Source of the DNA: Tectiglobus diatomicola | Lineage (GTDB): Bacteria; Pseudomonadota; Alphaproteobacteria; Rhizobiales; Hyphomicrobiaceae | Assembly: GCA_039583345.1 (NCBI GenBank) | Contig: JAZDSJ010000003.1 | Coordinates: 1-64,000 of the forward strand | Length of the DNA: 64,000 nt | Direction: 5' to 3' | In this document: piece after piece, positions 58,268 through 64,000 of the stretch | Layout of the letters: every line of letters begins with the position of its first letter | Position numbering within the stretch: the first letter of the stretch is position 1 | Position numbers and translations under genes: made by a program | Notes under the pieces: model-generated | Seen by the model: only the letters and a program-made list of their open reading frames with translations | Told to the model about the DNA's origin: nothing | The model's database searches: none

Positions 58268-59501
58268 GCTTTTTTTAACTTTGATAAGTTACTTATCTTA
58301 GTACCGACCTATGAAATCTTAACGACTTCTCCTTTTTTACTTATAACAATGATACCTTACTCGTTTAGTGTTCTTGCCTATGCACCTTAGAGCTGAACTT
58401 TTCAATTCCATTTTATAGAACCCGATAGGCTAGGTTTTAGACGTTCAACTCCGAAATTGAGCAGGAAACTTTAAAGGTGGTTACTAAAGTATGGGCTATA
58501 CTTAATAATATTCATATTATTGTTTTACTTTGTTAGGATCTCTAGCAATGAACTGGCTGTAGAAATTGAACTTTCCAAACTTTCTTTGATTAACAAAAAT
58601 ACCTTTCTGAAACTGACAAAATAGAAACATGTCTTTACATAGATCTCACTATAGCCGCAGCACTGTTTTGCCGTTACTCTAGTCGGTATAAATTACTTGT
58701 TAAATTTTTACTAAAATACGATTAAGAAGTTCCAGAAAATCTTTTCCAGAATGGAGAGAATATGCGTTTAGATAAGAATTAATGTTAATCTATGGCAAAT
58801 TATAGTAGTGAGTTACACTAGTAACTAAATTACTTTGAGTTATACCTTTTAATCTAGCTTTACAAATTGTAAAAATATTTCATAATTGAATTATTTACAT
58901 TATTTTCAGTTCTGGTCATTTCTGGATCTACTACATTATTAATGATGTGTTGAGAACTATGAAAGATGTAATGTTTAAATATTAGTGTTTGTTATAACTA
59001 TATAAATTAAAATATTATATTATGGCAAAGTATATAAAAGTCATATATTACGATTAATACTGTACTTAAGTGTTACTAGTGTTCTGATTAAGTATCAATT
59101 ATCAACCAGGAAGGTTTAAGACACCCCTTAGAATGAAGTACTGAAATTTCTAAGAATCTAGAACTTATTTTTACTGATATTATTGCTAGACCCTCATCTC
59201 AAAATCTAATTAATTACACAAGTGGATTTTTGAATTACAACTTGTAAAAGTTCAAATTACTTGCATCTATTTACTTCAGACGTGTGACAACCCCATGTAT
59301 ATGTTGTAGAAAACTATTAGCCGCGCAGAATAGTTGGCAAAAAATCTTGCTAATTGTTAGAACAATTACGGAAAAAATTCTATACACAGAGTAATTGACT
59401 GGTAAAAATTAACAGAAAAGTAATATCAATCCTTTGGACATTAAGATTTGAAGGTGAAATAAGAAATGTGAGCGGATCATCGAATAGGAGCCAAAATAAA
59501 C
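58268..59501. other. 1.2 kb non-coding spacer where guaA is expected
   Basis: AT-rich and closed in all frames. I searched for GMP synthetase landmarks (LDFGSQ, GVCYGMQ, GLSGGVDSS) and found none. guaA usually follows the RsmB gene in alphaproteobacteria. Confidence 0.6.
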
Positions 59502-60512
59502 ATGGCATATGCTGCGCATTTTGTAAAAAATTTTGCATCAAGCAAGTTTTCCTGGCTAATGATGTTGTCTGTCATTCTCGCATTTTTATTCCCTGAACTT
59601 GTACAAAAAGACAGTGTTATACCTCTAAGCATGTTAGCTAAAGGTGGAGTTGTTATAATATTTTTTATATATGGCGCAAGCCTGAGCATCAATTCTTTGA
59701 CCGAAGGATTTCTAAATTGGCGTATCTATGCAATATGTCAGTTTTTTACTTTTATAGTGTTTCCTATACTTGGAATAGTGCTATATGCAATAGCACAAAT
59801 ATGCTTAACATCGCCCATCGAACTTGGTTTCATTTTCCTTACTGCTCTTCCATCAACGATTTCATCTTGTGTTTCATTGACAGCTATCGCGCGAGGTAAT
59901 ATTCCAGCAGCAGTCTTTAATGCAACATTATCATGTTTACTTGGTTTTTTCATAACGCCGATAATTGTTACGCTGGCGATATCTTCAAAGCAAAATGATT
60001 TACTAATTTTAGATCCTATTACTCATATAATATTGATCTTGTTATTGCCTCTTATAGTCGGACAGCTTTTTCGTCAATCGATTAAGCATCTTATCGAGAA
60101 AAATCGAACAACGACTCATGCTATCGAGCGTGGTGTGATATTACTTATTATCTTCAACTCATTCTCTGAATCAGTCAACGAGGGTGTATGGTGGAAATTT
60201 CATTTTTTTGAAATTGCAACTATTTTTGCCATGATTACATTAGTTCTTTGCTTCGTTCTGGTTTTTTCCATCATGAGCGCACGCCTAGTAGGATTATCAC
60301 GCGAAAATGAAGTGGTAGTAGTTTTTTGCGGAACTTCGAAGAGCTTAGCTAACGGAGTACCTATTTCTCAGGTACTCTTCTCGGACCTTCAAGGTTCCGG
60401 ACTTCTGCTCCTACCGTTGCTTATCTTTCATCAATTGCATATGCTAGTTTGCAGTTTGCTTGCAAATCATTATTTGAAAAAATTTAAAAATAGATTAGAT
60501 CTAACTAATTGA
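59502..60512 (+). CDS. SLC10A7/YfeH-like putative sodium-dependent transporter
   Basis: A 336-residue integral membrane protein with about ten hydrophobic helices. It matches the bile acid:sodium symporter-like superfamily, in particular the YfeH/SLC10A7 branch: IFFIYGASLSINSLTEGF, FIFLTALPSTISSCVSLTAIARGNIPAAVFNA and VVFCGTSKSLANGVPISQVLF are its hallmarks. The substrate is unknown; it should not be read as a bile acid carrier. It starts with ATG 59502 after GGAGCC. It stands alone between two long non-coding stretches. Selective retention in a shrinking genome suggests it imports something useful. Confidence 0.9.
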   Translation: MAYAAHFVKNFASSKFSWLMMLSVILAFLFPELVQKDSVIPLSMLAKGGVVIIFFIYGASLSINSLTEGFLNWRIYAICQFFTFIVFPILGIVLYAIAQICLTSPIELGFIFLTALPSTISSCVSLTAIARGNIPAAVFNATLSCLLGFFITPIIVTLAISSKQNDLLILDPITHIILILLLPLIVGQLFRQSIKHLIEKNRTTTHAIERGVILLIIFNSFSESVNEGVWWKFHFFEIATIFAMITLVLCFVLVFSIMSARLVGLSRENEVVVVFCGTSKSLANGVPISQVLFSDLQGSGLLLLPLLIFHQLHMLVCSLLANHYLKKFKNRLDLTN

Positions 60513-61269
60513 TTTTAAAATTGGTTTCTTAATGCGTTCACGTCAAAAAAACTAAATAGTAGTACTTTCAACAAGTGCTTGTGATCTTTGGTCATAGACT
60601 AATCCAGTTGTATAATGCAGACCTTTAATTTTTATACGAACTTCTTGTAATCACGTAAGCTGTAATTTCTAAAACATCAGTTTGAGTCTTTGAAGTAGTG
60701 CTAAAGCTACTATTATTACTTGTAAGCGTATATATCAAACCCAACTTTAAAAGATGAAATTCTAAATTTTTGCATTTTCATGAATGCTTAACATGCTGTA
60801 TATAAAGAAATTCTCGATCTTTAAAATGATAGGTAAGTTAAGACGCTAGTATAAACTAGCTAATAAAGGTTAATCGAGAGTAATTACTAATTTTTGAAAG
60901 CTTCAGGGATTTTAATTAGCCCACCAAACTACATCTTGGTCACGAAAGAAAAATAAATTAAAGGCTGTTATTTAGTTTATTTTCGCTTCAATTTTCCCAG
61001 TGATTTTTTACTTTAGTTAAATGTTAAAAGAACGTTAATGTAGTAACTACACTTATCTTTAAAATTCTTACGTAATTGTAAGTTTTTTATCATTTTTTCC
61101 ATGGACAATTTAATGCAACCATATAAGGATTTCATAATTAGCTGAAATAAAAAAGTAATTATAATTATACAAATTGCCATTTAATCCAAAAAGTGCTCTA
61201 AGGAATGTGCCTTTAGAGCAAAACTAATTTGAAGACTTTTAAAGACGTGAGTATTAGCTGGGATAATAA
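60513..61269. other. 760-base spacer before the cobalamin genes
   Basis: AT-rich. I looked for the conserved B12-box and core of a cobalamin riboswitch and did not find them. A hairpin at 61194-61220 is listed separately. No coding remnant was recognised. Confidence 0.55.
61194..61220 (+). promoter_or_regulatory. Hairpin in the cobS leader
   Basis: TGCTCTAAGG (61194-61203) pairs with CCTTTAGAGCA (61210-61220), ten pairs with a single bulged T around the loop AATGTG. It lies 50 bases before the cobS ATG. No T-run follows, so it is not a terminator as written. A leader element or a remnant of one is possible; function unknown. Confidence 0.45.
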
Positions 61270-62046
61270 ATGTTTGGGAGTGTGATTCGTCGTATCACAG
61301 AAGATATTGTACTTTCTATCACGTTTACTACACGGATACCCTTGCCATGTTGTTGGATACGTAAAGACCGTACACTAGCAGAAGCGGTTTGGGCCATCCC
61401 ACTAGGTGGAGCTCTTATTGGAGCACTAACTGGTGGACTTATGTTTATTACTTTAAAGATTGGATTTGATGCAGCTCTAAGTAGCGTTATTGCGATAATA
61501 GCTATGACACTAGCAACTGGTGCTTTACATGAAGATGGCCTTGCGGATTTTTGTGATGGAATAGGCGGTGGACACTCAATTCAGCAACGCCTAAAAATCA
61601 TGCAGGATTCTAGAATTGGTGTTTATGGTGGGTTGGCTTTAATTTTAACCTTTTTTTTACTAGCATCGCTCATAGAGCAACTTTGGTACGCTTTGGGTGC
61701 GTGGCATTTTTTTATAGCTATAGTTGCTGCAAAAACGATCTCTCTTAGTTCAAGCGCACTTATTTTTATGATCTTAAAACCTGCGCGTGATGTTGGACAA
61801 GCAATTCGTTTTGGACGTCCAGGACACCTCAATTTAATACTTATGTTCATCTGGCCGATGTGTACTGCGATACTAATATTGGGTATTCATGCAGTAGCGT
61901 TAATCTGTGGAGCATTTGTTACGACGTTGGCGATTTCTTTAATTGCATATACTTATCTTAGAGGTTATACCGGTGATGTTTTAGGAGCTGGTATTCACCT
62001 GAGTTTTATTGGAAGTTTGACAGCCCTAAAAGTGATACTTACGTGA
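61270..62046 (+). CDS. cobS: Adenosylcobinamide-GDP ribazoletransferase
   Basis: CobS joins alpha-ribazole to adenosylcobinamide-GDP, completing cobalamin at the inner membrane. The 258-residue multi-spanning protein has the signature FTTRIPLP near the start, GALHEDGLADFCDGIGGG with its metal-binding acidic residues, and LKIMQDSRIGVYGG, then several hydrophobic helices and GYTGDVLGA near the end. All are typical. Its stop overlaps the GTG start of cobU (GTGA), so the two are translationally coupled. Confidence 0.96.
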   Translation: MFGSVIRRITEDIVLSITFTTRIPLPCCWIRKDRTLAEAVWAIPLGGALIGALTGGLMFITLKIGFDAALSSVIAIIAMTLATGALHEDGLADFCDGIGGGHSIQQRLKIMQDSRIGVYGGLALILTFFLLASLIEQLWYALGAWHFFIAIVAAKTISLSSSALIFMILKPARDVGQAIRFGRPGHLNLILMFIWPMCTAILILGIHAVALICGAFVTTLAISLIAYTYLRGYTGDVLGAGIHLSFIGSLTALKVILT

Positions 62047-62573
62047 CAATACCAAAAACATTTCTCATACTTGGTGGTACTCGCTCTGGTAAGACGAGAT
62101 ACGCAATGAAGCTTACCGAGAGATATCCACACCGTGTTTATATTGCTACTGCCAAAGCACTCGATGATGAGATGCGTGATCGCATTCATCACCACCAAGC
62201 TACGCGTGACCAAACATGGACAACTATTGAAGAACCGATATGTCTAGCTAAAACAATTAGAAAAATACAAAAGTACGAAAACACCGCAATTTTGGTAGAT
62301 TGTTTGACACTATGGCTCTCTAATCTTTTATTTTTAAATGCTGATATTGAATTGGAAACTAGGAACTTGTTGGACTCAATCAATAAGACAACTGAGCAAC
62401 TAATTCTTGTTTCTAATGAAGTAGGGTTGGGAATAGTTCCATCAAATAAACTAGCCAGAAAATTTCGTGATGCACAAGGACATTTAAATCAGAACATTGC
62501 TGCAACTGTTGATTATGTTGACTTTGTTATCTCAGGTTTGCCCTTAAACCTAAAGCCAGGAATAGGAAAGTAA
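62043..62573 (+). CDS. cobU: Adenosylcobinamide kinase/guanylyltransferase
   Basis: CobU phosphorylates adenosylcobinamide and converts it to the GDP derivative used by CobS. The 176-residue protein has the P-loop LILGGTRSGKTRYA, RVYIATAKALDDEMRDRI with the guanylylated His region HHHQATRDQTW, LVDCLTLWLSNLL and LVSNEVGLGIVP, all diagnostic. It starts with GTG in the cobS stop and is followed six bases after its stop by cobC. Complete and of normal length. Confidence 0.96.
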   Translation: MTIPKTFLILGGTRSGKTRYAMKLTERYPHRVYIATAKALDDEMRDRIHHHQATRDQTWTTIEEPICLAKTIRKIQKYENTAILVDCLTLWLSNLLFLNADIELETRNLLDSINKTTEQLILVSNEVGLGIVPSNKLARKFRDAQGHLNQNIAATVDYVDFVISGLPLNLKPGIGK

Positions 62574-62579
62574 CATAAT

Positions 62580-63179
62580 ATGGGTGATATCATTCTAGTT
62601 AGGCATACAGAAGTAAGTAGCAACTGGAAAAAACGTTGCTACGGTGTTACAGATGTACCTCTTTCAAATGCGGGACAGGCTGCAATTAAATCAATTACAA
62701 GTCATCTTGCAAAATTGCAGCCTCAGTCTATTATACATTCTGGTGTATCACGCACAACATTACTAGCCAAAGCTATTTCTTTGGAGAGCAATATACATAT
62801 CACGGAAGACAAAGCATTTCAGGAATTAAACTTTGGCAGTTGGGAGGGGTGTTTTTGGACTGACATTTTCCTCAGTGTTGGACACGACATGGGGCGGTTA
62901 GTATCGGAGCCAGATATATTCTCGCCACCACAGGGCGAAACACTCTACTCTATGCGAGATCGAGTAATAAAAGCCTTACTAAGGATACCAAATGGCATCA
63001 CCACGATAGTTATAACTCACGGTGGTCCTATCGGAGCTGTTTCTGGCACTTTGAGAATGATTTCGGCTAAGGATTGGCCAAGCCTGGTCCCTGATTATGG
63101 AAGTACGTTAGCTCTTAACAAGACTGATCTTTTAAGGTTGCATGAAATTATGAAGATACGATTATTGATTCAAGCTTGA
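62580..63179 (+). CDS. cobC: Histidine phosphatase, probable alpha-ribazole phosphatase
   Basis: A phosphoglycerate-mutase-like phosphatase. The 199 residues include the catalytic-His motif as LVRHTEVS (Thr-Glu rather than the usual Gly-Glu/Gln, as in CobC proteins), CYGVTDVPLSNAGQ, SGVSRTTLLA, ELNFGSWEG with the Glu, and a second His in VITHGGPIGA. In the cobS-cobU context it is best read as alpha-ribazole-5'-phosphate phosphatase of the nucleotide-loop pathway. It starts six bases after cobU. The enzyme making alpha-ribazole phosphate (CobT) is not in the window. Confidence 0.88.
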   Translation: MGDIILVRHTEVSSNWKKRCYGVTDVPLSNAGQAAIKSITSHLAKLQPQSIIHSGVSRTTLLAKAISLESNIHITEDKAFQELNFGSWEGCFWTDIFLSVGHDMGRLVSEPDIFSPPQGETLYSMRDRVIKALLRIPNGITTIVITHGGPIGAVSGTLRMISAKDWPSLVPDYGSTLALNKTDLLRLHEIMKIRLLIQA

Positions 63180-63279
63180 ACGTAAGATATCAGAAGTTTA
63201 CAATTTTTTGAAACTAAGGGATTGTATGGATCTAGGTTATTATAAATATATCTCTTGTATAAACTAAATAGTATTATAA

Positions 63280-63843
63280 TCAGTCAGTTTTATATCTCGA
63301 AATAATAATCTGAGTTTTTCCATAAAACCGGTGATCATAAACTGTAACTTTTGCCGGCAAAATAACATTGTTATCTAACTTCTCCTCAATTACAATAATT
63401 GCGTTATTGTCCAACCATCCTCCGTTAATAGCGCTTGTAAGCGCCAATGTAGACAGTGCATTGCCATAGGGAGCGTCGATAAAAGCAATATTGAATTGAG
63501 CTGTATTCTTTGCTAAACCAAGGCAAGTAGCATCGAGTTTCAGAATAGAGGTTGCATGAGCAATATTTAGTTTGGTTATATTTTTCTGAATTAATATTTG
63601 TGATGATTTTTTATTTTCGACAAAACTACAAAATTTTGCCCCTCGAGATAGTGCTTCAAGACCGAGAGCTCCAGTTCCGGCAAATAAGTCAAGGACATAG
63701 TTACCATTAAAATTAAATTTGGTATTACCATTTTCCAATATATCAAATACAGAACCACGCACCTTATCTGAGGTAGGCCTTACAGAATAATCATTTGGTG
63801 AAACTAAACTGTAGCCACGATACGTGCCGCCAATTATTCTCAT
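63280..63843 (-). CDS. rsmD: 16S rRNA (guanine966-N2)-methyltransferase
   Basis: RsmD methylates G966 of 16S rRNA. The 187-residue protein has MRIIGGTYRG, RPTSDKVRGSVFDIL, VLDLFAGTGALGLEALSRGA (SAM loop) and IAFIDAPYGN as motif IV; most homologues have DPPY there, so the Ala is a small departure. It is convergent with cobC, which ends 100 bases away, and lies downstream of the probable rluB tail on the same strand, the conserved rluB-rsmD order. Confidence 0.95.
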   Translation of the reverse strand: MRIIGGTYRGYSLVSPNDYSVRPTSDKVRGSVFDILENGNTKFNFNGNYVLDLFAGTGALGLEALSRGAKFCSFVENKKSSQILIQKNITKLNIAHATSILKLDATCLGLAKNTAQFNIAFIDAPYGNALSTLALTSAINGGWLDNNAIIVIEEKLDNNVILPAKVTVYDHRFYGKTQIIISRYKTD

Positions 63844-63893
63844 TTCCGAACTCTATCTTTTCTGCGAAGGCTAATATTTTAGTTTTTTTTAGG

Positions 63894-64000
63894 TCAATTT
63901 TTTCTACGTTTACAATTTAGCTTTTTGGTTACTTTACGAACGAAAGCAGGTTTTGGGGATTTGCTTGTAATTACTGACGGTAAAGCTTGTAATCCGAACT
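63894..64000 (-). CDS. rluB: Probable C-terminal end of rluB, cut by the window edge
   Basis: On the minus strand the frame is open from the right edge to a TGA at 63894-63896. It encodes about 35 residues including LPSVITSKSPKP and ending KLNCKRRKN, a basic tail like those ending 23S rRNA pseudouridine synthase B. The gene upstream of rsmD in alphaproteobacteria is usually rluB. The evidence is position and composition only; no catalytic motif is within the window. Confidence 0.45.
   Translation of the reverse strand, partial: FGLQALPSVITSKSPKPAFVRKVTKKLNCKRRKN

Noticed and set aside
60513..61269. Cobalamin riboswitch before cobS
   Set aside because: No B12-box-like core was found; only an unrelated hairpin is present.

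Overview
The window is AT-rich bacterial DNA in which only about two thirds of the bases fall in intact genes (my sum of the gene lengths below). The rest is long, stop-riddled spacer plus recognisable gene remnants. Gene content and order are alphaproteobacterial: tig-clpP-clpX-lon-hup followed by tRNA-Val and tRNA-Asp, trpC-moaC-moeA-lexA, tmk-holB-metG-tatD-MBL, mltG-yicC-gmk, hemC/hemD divergent from tsaD-gpsA, and a mitofilin-like Mic60 with hemY. The combination of full-length housekeeping genes, low coding density, several pseudogenes and no visible mobile elements suggests a host-restricted symbiont or similar lineage in mid-reduction. From memory it resembles low-coding-density Rhodospirillales symbionts such as Candidatus Endolissoclinum, but that is a guess, not a demonstrated match.

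Layout. 0-2.1 kb: end of an Rnf operon (rnfG, rnfE, rnfH) on the + strand. 3.3-11 kb: a minus-strand proteostasis block (tRNA-Leu, tig, clpP, clpX, lon, hup, tRNA-Val, tRNA-Asp). 11.8-16.2 kb: cysK, then trpC-moaC-moeA-lexA, with lexA frameshifted at an A9 tract. 17.3-24.3 kb: a dacA-type remnant, tmk-holB-metG-tatD-MBL, then a lone ligase-associated exonuclease. 24.7-26.6 kb: uvrC, followed by a 2.5 kb empty stretch. 29.1-32.5 kb: mic60-hemY. 32.7-42.1 kb: tRNA-Thr, gmk, a yicC pseudogene, mltG, a methyltransferase, a gloB pseudogene, trpS and an SLC13-type transporter. 42.8-47.3 kb: hemD-hemC (minus), tsaD-gpsA-EVE (plus). 48.4-53.8 kb: metF and a two-gene cobalamin-dependent methionine synthase. 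54.6-60.5 kb: DUF3126, gamma-carbonic anhydrase, a guaB pseudogene, an RsmB-type methyltransferase and an SLC10-like transporter. 61.3-64 kb: cobS-cobU-cobC, rsmD and the tail of a probable rluB.

How it fits together. The retained functions are protein quality control, translation, repair, haem synthesis, one-carbon/methionine metabolism with cobalamin tail assembly, and Rnf electron transport. Five genes are visibly eroding: guaB (GMP synthesis), gloB (methylglyoxal detoxification), yicC, dacA (peptidoglycan) and lexA (SOS control, possibly still expressed by slippage). The most informative structural observations are a haem/Mic60 cluster that one inversion would rejoin, an RnfG with a long basic repeat-bearing N-terminus, a TrpRS of the uncommon TGDRPTG type, and the lexA poly-A frameshift. 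I found no CRISPR array, transposon, prophage or clearly new multi-gene system.
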